Notes under the pieces: generated by a model | Databases searched by the model: none | What the model saw: only the letters and a program-made list of their open reading frames with translations | Told to the model about the DNA's origin: nothing | NCBI GenBank assembly: GCA_012799725.1 | Contig: JAAZKR010000046.1 | Span: 1 to 46,385 of the forward strand | Reading direction: 5' to 3' | Length of the DNA: 46,385 nt | Origin: Oligosphaeraceae bacterium | GTDB lineage: Bacteria; Verrucomicrobiota; Lentisphaeria; Oligosphaerales; Oligosphaeraceae | Made by a program: the position numbers and the translations under genes | Shown here: one piece after another, positions 1 to 9,791 of the stretch | How positions within the stretch are numbered: position 1 is the first letter of the stretch | Layout of the letters: every line of letters starts with the position of its first letter

Positions 1-29
1 ATAGAGCCGCCACCCGATGCCTTGTCCTG

Positions 30-67
30 AAAATCTGCGTACATCTGTGTAATCTACGGATAAAATG
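30..67 (+). repeat. Dispersed ATCTGCG word repeat (family B)
   Basis: aaaatctgcgtacatctgtgtaatctacggataaaat. Confidence 0.7.
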
Positions 68-193
68 CCGCTTGAATACTTTGAAACGGGGTTGGCTATT
101 TTTGGGAACCGTGCTCTGTAGTCTATGGGACGGCTGTGACAAAATTTCGCACATTTACAATATTTACTACTATCACAAGATTTTGCACATTAA

Positions 194-1369
194 CTATTTT
201 TTCGTAAATTTGCTGACATCGATCAGGTACATTTGTCGCGAGCCTTCATGGATCGAGTCGATGCAGACGAAGCGGTCGTCGCGCGACCAGTTGGGATGCA
301 GATCACATCGGGTGGGTATGGGATAAGCCGGATCGGCATAAAATGAGCCGATTTCGAATGCTTCCCGATTATCGAGGTCATACAGGAACAGGCGTCGGCA
401 ATGATCTTCGAGCGGGTAGCTGTCGGTCAGCATCCATTTGCCGTCGGACGAGTAGGAGCAATGGCCGTCACCTGGGAAGACATCCTTTGCGATGAGTTCG
501 GTCTGATGCGTCTGATCGGTGTAATGGTAGTATTGCCAGCCATGCGTATAGCGGTTTGAAAAATTGATGATCGTATTCTTGCCGGTCCAAGTGTAATGGC
601 TGCTCATATTTTCGAGATTCAGCGGCCAGATGTCGGAGCCATCCCGATTGGCGGTAAACATATGGGTCAGATGCCAGCCGGGGCTGCCATCCTTGTTCCA
701 CAAGCGCCAGCGATGGAAAAAGGCAATGCGGCGGCTGTCGGGGCTGAACAGCATATGATTGAACCAGCCCGGCGTGCCCTCCATGTCCGAACGGTAATAC
801 TTCTCCGTTACCTCGGCAATACTTATCACCAATTTCGATGTATTGTTTTTCAGGTCAACCAGAAAAACACCGTCCTGATCTGGGCATTTCACTTTTTCGT
901 ATGGATCCCTTCCGCCGGGATAGCCATATCCGGGGCGTTCCCGGTCCAGGCGTGAGAAACTCAGGCTCAAGGCCCATTTTCCATCGGGGCTGAGGCAGTA
1001 TATCGGTCGGCAGATTGTCTGCTTCTCGCCGGTATGCAGATCCAGGATTCTTGCGACGAAGTGATCCCCTTCGCGGTCATTGTAGATGACTTTCGTCTTT
1101 GCATCATTGAGCCACTGGAACATGCAGCCCTGCTGCCAGCACCAGGCATCACTTTCCGCCAGCGGGATAAAACGCTCCTTATCTTGCAGGTCAACCATGC
1201 CCAGCGACAGCTTTTCACCGGGAACCGGCTGCCGCGCGACAAAATCAATTTCCTGAGCCAGCAGATACCGACCGGACTGATCCCAGGGGAACTTGTCAAA
1301 ATACCCAAAAAAATAGTGTTTCGGGCCATGCGTAATACGCCGCGCCGGAAGATGCTGTTTTTGAATCAT
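194..1369 (-). CDS. Beta-propeller protein, oligogalacturonate lyase/TolB-like
   Basis: ORF 194..1609; likely true start is the internal Met (MIQKQHLPARRITHGPKHYFFGYFDKFPWDQSGRYLL) at 1369. Repeated SPDG/SPDSRRIAFF/SSDGKWMLTDSYP propeller-blade motifs. Confidence 0.75.
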   Translation of the reverse strand: MIQKQHLPARRITHGPKHYFFGYFDKFPWDQSGRYLLAQEIDFVARQPVPGEKLSLGMVDLQDKERFIPLAESDAWCWQQGCMFQWLNDAKTKVIYNDREGDHFVARILDLHTGEKQTICRPIYCLSPDGKWALSLSFSRLDRERPGYGYPGGRDPYEKVKCPDQDGVFLVDLKNNTSKLVISIAEVTEKYYRSDMEGTPGWFNHMLFSPDSRRIAFFHRWRLWNKDGSPGWHLTHMFTANRDGSDIWPLNLENMSSHYTWTGKNTIINFSNRYTHGWQYYHYTDQTHQTELIAKDVFPGDGHCSYSSDGKWMLTDSYPLEDHCRRLFLYDLDNREAFEIGSFYADPAYPIPTRCDLHPNWSRDDRFVCIDSIHEGSRQMYLIDVSKFTKK

Positions 1370-1380
1370 GGCAGATATCC

Positions 1381-1690
1381 TCAAGTCGATTGACGCACGA
1401 TCAGTGTTTGCAGGATGCGTTCCCGCTTGGCCGGGCCCGGTTTCCTCGTTGCGCAGACGTCGGATCATCATATTCCAGACCGTTTTACTGAAAAGGCCGT
1501 TGTCATAGCCGACCGTAGTGAGCGGCGGCTCCGTATATTGTCCAAAAACAATATTGTCAAAGCCGGCCACTGCGCACTGCTGCGGAACGGAAATATGATG
1601 TTTGCGCAAAGCGGCAAGAAAACCGATCGCGCCCAGATCATTGGACGCAATGACCGCATCCGGAAGTTCTTTCTCTTGTCAAATTTTCAT
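1381..1690 (-). pseudogene. C-terminal remnant of a LacI-family transcriptional regulator, 5' truncated and frameshifted
   Basis: Minus strand reads QEKELPDAVIASNDLGAIGFLAALRKHHISVPQQCAVAGFDNIVFGQYTEPPLTTVGYDN...RLRNEE (LacI effector-domain signature). After a 1-nt frame change at the GGGCCCGG run near 1433-1438 it continues as GPAKRERILQTLIVRQST-stop, a canonical LacI C-terminus. An in-frame stop precedes QEKEL and no HTH domain is visible upstream. Confidence 0.8.
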
Positions 1691-1890
1691 TTCAAACAAC
1701 AGTTAATATACAACGTTTTGTGATGAACTTAGGGCGCCCGGTGCCCACAACTCATTTTCCCGCAGAAGGCGTTTAAAACACAGAAACATATAGAGGGTAC
1801 AGCTCTGGCGAATCAGCAGAATCAATCCATATTGCTTTTTTCGTATAGCTGCCCCGATCTCAAAACCGCACGCTACCAGGATTTTGCGCA

Positions 1891-2973
1891 TCATTTAAGA
1901 TTTGTGCCCGGCTGCACGACACTGCATAGACTGGCATATACTTGTCGGGGCGTAACTTGGTGCAGGCAATGGTATTTTTGCTCCTCGGGCAATGGGCAGA
2001 AGCGCTTGAAGCATGGACGACACTGAGCCGTGGAGATTTCCAGTCGCCATTTGCCGCCTATAGGGCCGGTGGCTACTGGATCAGTGGAACCAAAGATAGC
2101 GACGCCATGCGCACCCAAACCGGCACCTAAGTGCATGATGCCGCTGTCATTGGCTACAATCGCCTGTACATTGGCCAAAATAGACATCAGGGCAGTCAAA
2201 TTGGTCTTGTGCACTAAATTAAGCACCTCGGGACAGGCCGCCGCGATTTCCGCACCAGCGGGAATCTCCTTTTTTGCTCCAAGCAAAACCACCTTGCCGC
2301 CCTGCTCCTGCCAACGCATAGCTATTTCGCTAAAATAGACTGCCGGCCATTGTTTGGCCGGCCCATAGGCCGCACCTGGCGCCAAAGCCAACCAGCGTTC
2401 CTGCTTGCTGATGCCGAACTGCATGGCTAATTCCGGATCATGACGCAAAGGTGGGCAATCTGCCTCAAGACGTGGCGATCCCAACGTGGAAATTAACTGC
2501 AAATAATATGAAAGCTGATGGAGTTTACCGATATTTTCGCCGCGTTTCCATTCAGGAATACGATGGTTGAGCAGCAACGAACGCCATCTGCCACGTCGGC
2601 CTATGCGCAGAGGCACTCCACAACGAAATACGTCCAAAGCAGAACCAAATGAATTGGGCAGCACCATTGCCACGCCGGGATTAAGGCTGCGTACCTGCTG
2701 TATTTCAGCGCTGCTGATGCGTTTGCCCTGCATGGGGATGACTGCATCCACCCAGGGGCAGGCGCGCCAAATCTCAGCCAAGGCTGCGGGCGTCAACACA
2801 AAAAGTCCGCATGTTTCCGGCATCATACGTTTCAACTGATATGCTGCCGGCAGGGTCATAAGCAGATCGCCCAGCCAATTAGTGCTACGCAGCAGCAGTC
2901 CTTCCTGCCAGCGTGGCGCGGCGATTTCTGGTATATGCGGCTCGAGCCGGCGCAATTCCGGTTTATATAGCAC
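1891..2973 (-). CDS. Lipopolysaccharide heptosyltransferase, GT9 family (WaaF-like)
   Basis: LLLRSTNWLGDLLMTLPAAYQLKRMMP at the N-terminus; LALAPGAAYGPAKQWP; ANDSGIMHLGAGLGAHGVAIFGSTDPVATGP, typical of heptosyltransferase II. Confidence 0.85.
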   Translation of the reverse strand: MLYKPELRRLEPHIPEIAAPRWQEGLLLRSTNWLGDLLMTLPAAYQLKRMMPETCGLFVLTPAALAEIWRACPWVDAVIPMQGKRISSAEIQQVRSLNPGVAMVLPNSFGSALDVFRCGVPLRIGRRGRWRSLLLNHRIPEWKRGENIGKLHQLSYYLQLISTLGSPRLEADCPPLRHDPELAMQFGISKQERWLALAPGAAYGPAKQWPAVYFSEIAMRWQEQGGKVVLLGAKKEIPAGAEIAAACPEVLNLVHKTNLTALMSILANVQAIVANDSGIMHLGAGLGAHGVAIFGSTDPVATGPIGGKWRLEISTAQCRPCFKRFCPLPEEQKYHCLHQVTPRQVYASLCSVVQPGTNLK

Positions 2974-3811
2974 GCCCGCCTCCCAGATAATGCAGCAAGA
3001 GTCCCAATTCCCGGCGTAATTTTTTGCGTTCCACGATACGATCTATAAAACCATGTTCGAGCAGGAACTCGGCGCTTTGGAAGCCCTCGGGCAGATCGGC
3101 TTGTGTGGTTTGCTTGATAACGCGCGGGCCGGCAAAGCCTATCAAGGCCTTGGGTTCAGCCAGAATGATGTCGCCCAATGATGCAAAGCTGGCAGTGACC
3201 CCACCGGTAGTAGGATTAGTCAGAATAATGATCAGGGGCAGTCCAGCCTCATCATGACGCATGACAGCTGCCGAGGTCTTAGCCATCTGCATCAGGCTCA
3301 GTATACCCTCCTGCATGCGTGCACCACCGCTGGCAGTGACAATCAGAGCCGGCAAACTGCGTTGTACAGCCATTTCGAGCATACGGGTGATTTTCTCCCC
3401 CACCGCTGAGCCCATGCTAGCGCCCATAAAACGAAAGTCCATTGCCGCCAAGGCGTAAGGTATGCGATTCAGTGTTGCGCTGCCGCATACCACCGCCTCC
3501 TGCAAATTAGTCTTCTGCTTAGAGCTGAGCAATTTCTCAGCATAAGAGCCATCGCCAGAGAAATTCAGCGGGTCACAGGAATGCAGGCTGGGGTCAATTT
3601 CCTGAAAGCTATCAGGGTCCACCAGCATTTTGATGCGTTGGGCTGCGGTCAACGAGAAATGGAAGCCACAGCTTGGGCAGACTTGCAGGTTTTCCTCCAA
3701 CGAGCTTTGATAAAGCAGTTCGGAGCATGACTTGCAGTTTAGCCATAGTCCGGCAGGTATATCACTTTTGACCTGCTGATTATTGGCAGTGGTATTGTTT
3801 GGGCTTGACAT
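2963..3811 (-). CDS. accD: Acetyl-CoA carboxylase carboxyltransferase subunit beta
   Basis: Zinc ribbon CKSC...CPSCGFH; TASGGARMQEG; NPTTGGVTASFASLGDIILAEPKALIGFAGPRVI. Likely start MSSPNN at 3811 within ORF 2963..3910. 3' end overlaps the heptosyltransferase start by 11 nt. Confidence 0.93.
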   Translation of the reverse strand: MSSPNNTTANNQQVKSDIPAGLWLNCKSCSELLYQSSLEENLQVCPSCGFHFSLTAAQRIKMLVDPDSFQEIDPSLHSCDPLNFSGDGSYAEKLLSSKQKTNLQEAVVCGSATLNRIPYALAAMDFRFMGASMGSAVGEKITRMLEMAVQRSLPALIVTASGGARMQEGILSLMQMAKTSAAVMRHDEAGLPLIIILTNPTTGGVTASFASLGDIILAEPKALIGFAGPRVIKQTTQADLPEGFQSAEFLLEHGFIDRIVERKKLRRELGLLLHYLGGGRAI

Positions 3812-4254
3812 GATTAGCCACTTTCCAGATGAATAAAACACTAGGCAATAAATAATATAACCCCGGTTCCATCGAACGTGGTGGCTGCCTGCCTTTTGTC
3901 GCTGACTCAAGCCCAGCGTAATGGTTTAGCCTCCTGCAATAGCCGGACATGTTGTGTTTCAAGCGAAAAGGCATTCGTTAATGTGCGAAGTTTTGTGATG
4001 AACACGAATAGCTTCAGCGCAAGGCATATTTGTCATTGGCCGTTGGTGGCCATCAGTCAGGGACTAAGCCCTGGGAGCGTGACAGGACTCATGGAGCCAT
4101 GCCATGATGCATAACCCCGGGTGACTAAGCCCGAAGAGCAAGGGAGCCCGAGCCAGGATCACCCAAAAAAATCAGCGTCCGCAAGAGCGCCATAACATGA
4201 TGGTTTTCAGTCGGGTCAATCGGATCGATCTAGAAAGTCACTCATTGCCGCAAA

Positions 4255-4458
4255 GTGGCTATGAATACTGAAAGTGCGCAATCTGGCAACCCGAGAAAAA
4301 CTACTCTATTAGCTTATCGCCCTAATTCTTCCACTGGAAAAATGTGGCACTTACTTGAAATCGCACAAAATAATGAGTATAGTAACCTTGACGCAGACGG
4401 AACATTGCGTACAAGAGCTCAGCTGGCAGCATACCTTGAGGAGTCCTCATGCCCATAA
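4255..4458 (+). CDS. Small hypothetical protein upstream of the pseudopilin cluster
   Basis: 67-aa ORF (GTG 4255 or ATG 4261), overlaps the next pseudopilin gene by 10 nt; no recognised domain. Confidence 0.35.
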   Translation: MAMNTESAQSGNPRKTTLLAYRPNSSTGKMWHLLEIAQNNEYSNLDADGTLRTRAQLAAYLEESSCP

Positions 4459-5117
4459 ATACCATAGCATCGTACCCCAGAGGCACCCGTAGACACTGCT
4501 TCACCCTGGTGGAACTCATGGTTGCGCTCATCATCATAGGCGTGTTGCTGCTGGTATTGGCACCGGCTTTCAACAGGCTAATGACCGGCAACGCAGTGAG
4601 TTCTGCCGAAAGAATGCTGAGCAGCCAGTTCGCCTTGGCCAGGGCTGAGGCCGCCAGCCGCAGATGCGAAGTAGCCATTGTTATCTACGATGAGAACACT
4701 GCCGCCGGCGCCACAAAAATCGCCAATCCCTCTTCGTTCCGAGCCGCGTACAACAACGGCGGCACTTGGGAATGGCTGCCAGGCAGCCAACAAACTTGGT
4801 TGCCGACCGGAGCAGTGGTCGGCAGAGTTTTACTCGGCACCGCCGCTGACGTACCCGCGCCGGTACCCGGCAGCCCTATACCGGACCTGCCAAATACAAC
4901 AACCGGTGTAACTGTACAAATTGACGGCGTTGATTTCCCTGCCGTCATCTTCAAGCCCAACGGACGTCTGGCACAAGACGTAGTTTTAACCATAATCGAG
5001 GCGGTTTATATTCCCGGCCAGGGATTGACAGCACGCAATGACAATTACTGCCGCATTCTGGAAGTCAGCCAATATACCGGCAGAGTCACCATCTCCCAAA
5101 AGGAGGCAACGCCATGA
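4449..5117 (+). CDS. Prepilin-type protein, GspH/FimT-like
   Basis: FTLVELMVALIIIGVLLLVLAPAFNRL prepilin N-terminal methylation motif; SSQFALARAEAASRRCEVAIVI as in GspH/FimT; position in cluster. Confidence 0.8.
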   Translation: MPINTIASYPRGTRRHCFTLVELMVALIIIGVLLLVLAPAFNRLMTGNAVSSAERMLSSQFALARAEAASRRCEVAIVIYDENTAAGATKIANPSSFRAAYNNGGTWEWLPGSQQTWLPTGAVVGRVLLGTAADVPAPVPGSPIPDLPNTTTGVTVQIDGVDFPAVIFKPNGRLAQDVVLTIIEAVYIPGQGLTARNDNYCRILEVSQYTGRVTISQKEATP

Positions 5118-5740
5118 AATCAGCACAGAAGCAACTGTCTGCCTTCACCATGGTTGAATTGCTGTTAGCCATGGGGGTTTGTGTTATCGGCATTTGTGGC
5201 ATTATGGTGCTCTTCCCCGTTGGCGCAACCGCCAGCCGTGATGCCGCCATGGAAACATACGCCGCCAATGCAGCAGACCAAATGCTGGGCTGCCTTAAAT
5301 ACGCCATAACACAAAATGCCACTGAGTGGGACAAATATATCATTGCGGAAGGCGCAACAGCCACAGGAACAAGCTTGCCTGACGACAATCCAAGTAACAA
5401 AGAAAATCCAACTACACCCTATAATTTGCAAGATACCGCCGTCTGGTCAACCAGCCTTGGTGTTGTCGCTGACAATATCTTCAAGCACAATACCAACAAC
5501 GGGGTTTTCCAAATCATCAGTTGCCGGGACGATTCACCTGCCGTTAATTCACCCAATGTAGACTTCCGTGCCATCATGAATGTTTGGCGAAAGGATGTTA
5601 CTGTCGGTGCTGTCACTTTGCCCCACAGGATGGCTATTCAATTAAATGTTGAGGTAAGCTGGCCGGCGGCTCTGCCATACAATGCTCGTCAAAAGAGCAC
5701 TTTTATACTTGAGGTCTTCAATCCGAACTACAGCCCTTAA
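5114..5740 (+). CDS. Prepilin-type protein, GspI/PilV-like
   Basis: FTMVELLLAMGVCVIGICGIMVLFPVG; 4-nt overlap with the previous gene. Confidence 0.75.
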   Translation: MKSAQKQLSAFTMVELLLAMGVCVIGICGIMVLFPVGATASRDAAMETYAANAADQMLGCLKYAITQNATEWDKYIIAEGATATGTSLPDDNPSNKENPTTPYNLQDTAVWSTSLGVVADNIFKHNTNNGVFQIISCRDDSPAVNSPNVDFRAIMNVWRKDVTVGAVTLPHRMAIQLNVEVSWPAALPYNARQKSTFILEVFNPNYSP

Positions 5741-6495
5741 TGATGAAGGGGGGCCTTATGCGATACACAAACAAGGATAAACGAGCAAGGCACTACACGC
5801 TGATCGAGCTCATGATCGCCATGGCCATACTGGTCATCATGATGGGCTTTTTATTTCAGTTCGTCAATAGTGCCCAAAGACTGTGGAGCGCAAGCAGCGG
5901 CACAGAGGATAGCTTCGACCGTGCACACCTTTGTTTTGATTACTTGGAAAGAGACTTTATTGGCGCAATCATGCAGGACGAAGAGTCAAATCCCGGAAAA
6001 GGAATAGGCTTCATAATGGATACAAATGAATATGAGGCCACTGCCGCTTCGCCCAACTTCATTTTTTTGCTCGGCCTGGTAAGCCAAGTTGACAGCAATA
6101 ATGCCACAGACACAACTGGCGGCAGTGCAGCCTTCCCGATAATCTATTTCCTGAAGAAAATCACAAATCCGGTCAACAGCAGTGTTTCTTTTAGTCTGTA
6201 TCGCCTGATAATAGATAGCACTATGGCTGGCTTGGCACCCTTTGGCTTCTATGGAGATTCGACCGCCTTTTACAGTCAGGTCAATAGCAGCATGGCGTCT
6301 TTACCTGCCGACAACTCGAGATTGCTCTGCGAAAATATCGCCTCGATAAAACTCGGTGTGCATCCCTCTTCCATGAGCAGCGGCTCTAAGTTGCCAGAAC
6401 TTGTTAAAATCAATCTAAATTTGTTTGACACCGGTGTTAAAGACAGCAGCCAACCTAATACGCGGACTTTTAGCAAAGTGATTATGCTGCAATGA
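5740..6495 (+). CDS. Prepilin-type protein, GspJ/PilW-like
   Basis: YTLIELMIAMAILVIMMGFLFQFVNSAQRLW...FDYLERDFIGAI, typical of GspJ/PilW; 1-nt overlap with the previous gene. Confidence 0.75.
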   Translation: MMKGGLMRYTNKDKRARHYTLIELMIAMAILVIMMGFLFQFVNSAQRLWSASSGTEDSFDRAHLCFDYLERDFIGAIMQDEESNPGKGIGFIMDTNEYEATAASPNFIFLLGLVSQVDSNNATDTTGGSAAFPIIYFLKKITNPVNSSVSFSLYRLIIDSTMAGLAPFGFYGDSTAFYSQVNSSMASLPADNSRLLCENIASIKLGVHPSSMSSGSKLPELVKINLNLFDTGVKDSSQPNTRTFSKVIMLQ

Positions 6496-6526
6496 TTTCA
6501 CCATCTTTCCTTCCGTGGAGCAAGCC

Positions 6527-9238
6527 ATGAAAAACAAACAAGGCCATAATAAAGAGCGAGGCTCAGCTCTGCTGATGACGCTGGGCGTGCTGGCTCTGGC
6601 GCTCATATTAGCCATGAGCTTTGCTTTTACTTCGCGGGCCAGCAGGACAATCTCAAAAGTCAATGCCGACATGATCAGAGCCAGGCTATTGGCGCAATCC
6701 GGACTGAACCGCCTGATAGCAGCAATGTATAACGACAACGTCAATACTCCAGGCTACTATCTGGCAAGAAAAGGCGGCAACCTCGATTTTACCGGCTCCA
6801 TCACAAAATCTGATGCGGTCATCAAATATTTAAATATGGGCGGCGACAGCTCAGATGCAAGTGAAACTGAAAATTCCTTGCATGCAATCTTGGCTCGACA
6901 CGATAATTATGCCAAGCAACTGTATACGGGTTGCAGTGGCTTTGCCCCCACCGGTTTCCAGACCTACTTTGATGATGAGGGCAAGGTCATGGGCCGAATT
7001 GGCTTTGTCGTAATCGAGGAAAGCGGAAAAATTGACCTGAATCAGGTATTGAATCTTCGAACAGAAGCAAATAACATGCCCTTTGTCTGGGCAGATAACC
7101 CGCGAATTTACCATGGCACCGGAACTTTTAATGCCGCTACAGATTTTTATTACAATATCCTGTGGGGTTATCAACCCGGAACACAGGTTGACGAGACCAA
7201 CACCCAACGCGTGGGCCTGCACATGCAGGAACTTCGGGTGGCTGCCTCATATTTATCTGCTTTGCCGGCAACATCTGTTGCAAATAGAAAGGCGCAGTGG
7301 ATGTCTTATGATCACCTGCTCAACAGCATTTCATACACCGCGAATAATACAACATTTGATGATGATATCTTGCACTATACTTTCTTTAGCGGAGAAGAGC
7401 CGGAAGCCTATTGGGATCAAAGTGCGGAGACCGCAGTGCCCGGCACAGGAGAACGTCAGCGTTTCGATATCACCGGCTATGAATGGCGAGACGACGCCTT
7501 GGGCTCCTATTACACCACAGCTGGCGGCACTCATCCGAACCCTGCCACAAGCGGTTGGCAGCATCCTTCAGAAAGCGGCACTGCCAACGCCTCCGCTTAC
7601 GCCAGAAGCCTTGCCGCTGCCCTGCGGAGTGGCTCCCAGCCGTTCTGGAATACAAGCGTCGATCCACCTGAACCCGCAGATGTCAATCGCATCAGCGGAG
7701 CAACAATACCCGCCGACTTCAGCGGCATTCCGTGGCTGAATACTTTGCAGCCGGACTCTGTCCGTCCCCAGGTTGCCGCCAACCTCGTCGATTACTGTGA
7801 CAGCGATTCCTGGGCGACAATCCCGAATACCGTAACTTGGACAAGCACCACTGAACCGGAATACTGCGGCAATGAAAAAGTCCCATATTTCAATGAAGTG
7901 GCGCTGGCAGTAGTTGCGGAAAAAGCAGTTACGCTTACTCCTGATTACACGTTCCGTCTCCGGATAATACCTAGGGTGGAACTGGTTCATATTTTTGGTC
8001 CGCCGGGTCCGACTGGTGATCTGCATAGCGGAGATTTTCAAGTCCGCATCATTGGCACCTATCAGCTGATCGACAATATGGGGACAATAATACATGATGA
8101 TCCTTTGAACCAAATCTTCTCTTTCTCCAATAAGCCTGACGTCAAGTCCTATTCCTACGATATGACCATGGTCAATCCAACTGATCCGTCGACCATTGTG
8201 TACGAAGAGACGAGATCAGATGATATTGACGGCGCAACGTTTAATCTCCATATCACTCAAGTCATCATGATCTCCGGAACAGTGAACAATGAAGATCAGA
8301 TCAAGGATTATGGTTTCTGGGCAGGTGATGTAACGACCAGCATCATGGCGACTACGACGCCGCATCAAACACAATACGCTTCTTTGGAAGTCGCAGACCC
8401 GCGCTTCAATCACCGTAGTGACAGTTGGGCATGGTATGGCGGTGGTACGGTATTCTCACCCAACATCGCGCATCACACCATTTTCACAAACAACTCAAAT
8501 TTTAATCCTCAGAATGACGGCACAAATACGACTAAGGATATCGAAACCTTCACCGGTCTTGCCTTAAACAGCACTTTTTCCACGGCTTTTATCCGCAATG
8601 CACCGATGGAAAGCCTTTGGGAGCTCGGTGCCATTCATCGGGGCGCCCCCTGGCAGACCTTGAACCTGCGAAGCTTCGGCACGACTGGGAATTATGCCGA
8701 CGGCGATGCGATGATTCTTGATCAGGTCAAGATCGGCCCGGTGAAATTCAGCCGCGGCAAGTATAATGCCAATGCCATTAATCCGGAAGTATGCAATGAA
8801 TTGCTCTCCGGAATCCATCTGATGTCCCCATATGATGATGTTACGACTTGGAATCCCACCCCCCCAACGCTTCCGGGCACTATTACCTGGAAACCTGTCA
8901 GCGAATTCCGCGGGCAGATTGCCAATACCCTTGCTGCATGGGGCGGAACTACGGATCAGCGCATTGAAGCCTGGATCGGACGTACCGCCAACCTGCTCAG
9001 CACACGAAATGACTGCTATACGATTTTTGTAGTTGCTCAAGCCATGCAGGAATTACCAGGAATCGATGCAACAAACTTCAGTGCTGTCAGGGACAGTGTT
9101 ATCAACCCAACGGCTTATAACGTTTCCGGAACAGACCGGTATTGCAGCATTCTGGCCACGCAGATTCTGAGAGCACACTTGGTGCGTGATGCCTGGCGCA
9201 ATACCTATCAGATTGTGCAGCAGCGTTATCTGGAGTAA
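6527..9238 (+). CDS. Very large GspK/PilX-like minor pseudopilin
   Basis: ORF 6515..9238; probable start MKNKQGHNKERGSALLMTLGVLALALILAMSFAFTSRASRTISK...ARLLAQSGLNRLIAAMYND. GspK/PilX-like N-terminus; GFVVIEESGKIDLNQVL matches the GspK 'D.sGkiNlN' region. Confidence 0.75.
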   Translation: MKNKQGHNKERGSALLMTLGVLALALILAMSFAFTSRASRTISKVNADMIRARLLAQSGLNRLIAAMYNDNVNTPGYYLARKGGNLDFTGSITKSDAVIKYLNMGGDSSDASETENSLHAILARHDNYAKQLYTGCSGFAPTGFQTYFDDEGKVMGRIGFVVIEESGKIDLNQVLNLRTEANNMPFVWADNPRIYHGTGTFNAATDFYYNILWGYQPGTQVDETNTQRVGLHMQELRVAASYLSALPATSVANRKAQWMSYDHLLNSISYTANNTTFDDDILHYTFFSGEEPEAYWDQSAETAVPGTGERQRFDITGYEWRDDALGSYYTTAGGTHPNPATSGWQHPSESGTANASAYARSLAAALRSGSQPFWNTSVDPPEPADVNRISGATIPADFSGIPWLNTLQPDSVRPQVAANLVDYCDSDSWATIPNTVTWTSTTEPEYCGNEKVPYFNEVALAVVAEKAVTLTPDYTFRLRIIPRVELVHIFGPPGPTGDLHSGDFQVRIIGTYQLIDNMGTIIHDDPLNQIFSFSNKPDVKSYSYDMTMVNPTDPSTIVYEETRSDDIDGATFNLHITQVIMISGTVNNEDQIKDYGFWAGDVTTSIMATTTPHQTQYASLEVADPRFNHRSDSWAWYGGGTVFSPNIAHHTIFTNNSNFNPQNDGTNTTKDIETFTGLALNSTFSTAFIRNAPMESLWELGAIHRGAPWQTLNLRSFGTTGNYADGDAMILDQVKIGPVKFSRGKYNANAINPEVCNELLSGIHLMSPYDDVTTWNPTPPTLPGTITWKPVSEFRGQIANTLAAWGGTTDQRIEAWIGRTANLLSTRNDCYTIFVVAQAMQELPGIDATNFSAVRDSVINPTAYNVSGTDRYCSILATQILRAHLVRDAWRNTYQIVQQRYLE

Positions 9239-9241
9239 TCA

Positions 9242-9772
9242 ATGATGAAAAAGAATCTTCTTTTAATACTGTTGCTTCTCTGTGGGCTGCCGGGTTTTGG
9301 ACAGGAAACTGAGAAATTAATGGATAAGCTGAACAGGGGGCAGAAGAAACATTTTCTGCTTTTCTGTCAAATCCAGATGGCGACAAAAGACGGTAAGGCA
9401 GACCACCAGAAAGTCTTTGAAGCTTATGTTTCAGTGATTGCAGAATCCTGTAAAGTCACTCAGCCGCAATACCAAAAGATAGCTGATAATTTGCAGGAGA
9501 GAGCCGACAAAGCTCTGATGAATGGCAGGAATGAAATTGCAGAACGAGTTGGCAAAGTCGCCAAGATATATACCGACATGAGCCAGTCACAACTGAATAT
9601 CATGAAGGCCTACGAAGACAAAAATACGGAAGCAACGCACCAGACTTTGAGTCAGATGCAGGCTCTTGAAACGCTAATGAATAACAACCGCCTGAAAACC
9701 CTGGAGCGGGATTGGCTCTTTCCCGCCGAGGCAGAACAATTCCTACTGCAGAGCCTAGGCAGCAAAAAGTGA
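9242..9772 (+). CDS. Exported hypothetical protein in pseudopilin cluster
   Basis: 176-aa ORF with signal peptide-like N-terminus (MMKKNLLLILLLLCGLPGFGQ), 3 nt after the gspK-like gene. Confidence 0.65.
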   Translation: MMKKNLLLILLLLCGLPGFGQETEKLMDKLNRGQKKHFLLFCQIQMATKDGKADHQKVFEAYVSVIAESCKVTQPQYQKIADNLQERADKALMNGRNEIAERVGKVAKIYTDMSQSQLNIMKAYEDKNTEATHQTLSQMQALETLMNNNRLKTLERDWLFPAEAEQFLLQSLGSKK

Positions 9773-9791
9773 ATGGAAACAGGTTCAGAGC

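Noticed and set aside
194-1609. A genuine LacI-propeller fusion protein
   Set aside because: A 1-nt correction restores a canonical LacI C-terminus with its own stop 11 bp before the propeller start; the fusion is better explained as a frameshift over a truncated pseudogene.
7568-8113. 181-aa minus-strand ORF inside the GspK-like gene
   Set aside because: Antisense to a well-supported CDS, no recognisable domain; shadow ORF. The same applies to 12812-13342 (-), 14812-15411 (-), 21347-22117 (+) and 29437-30060 (-).
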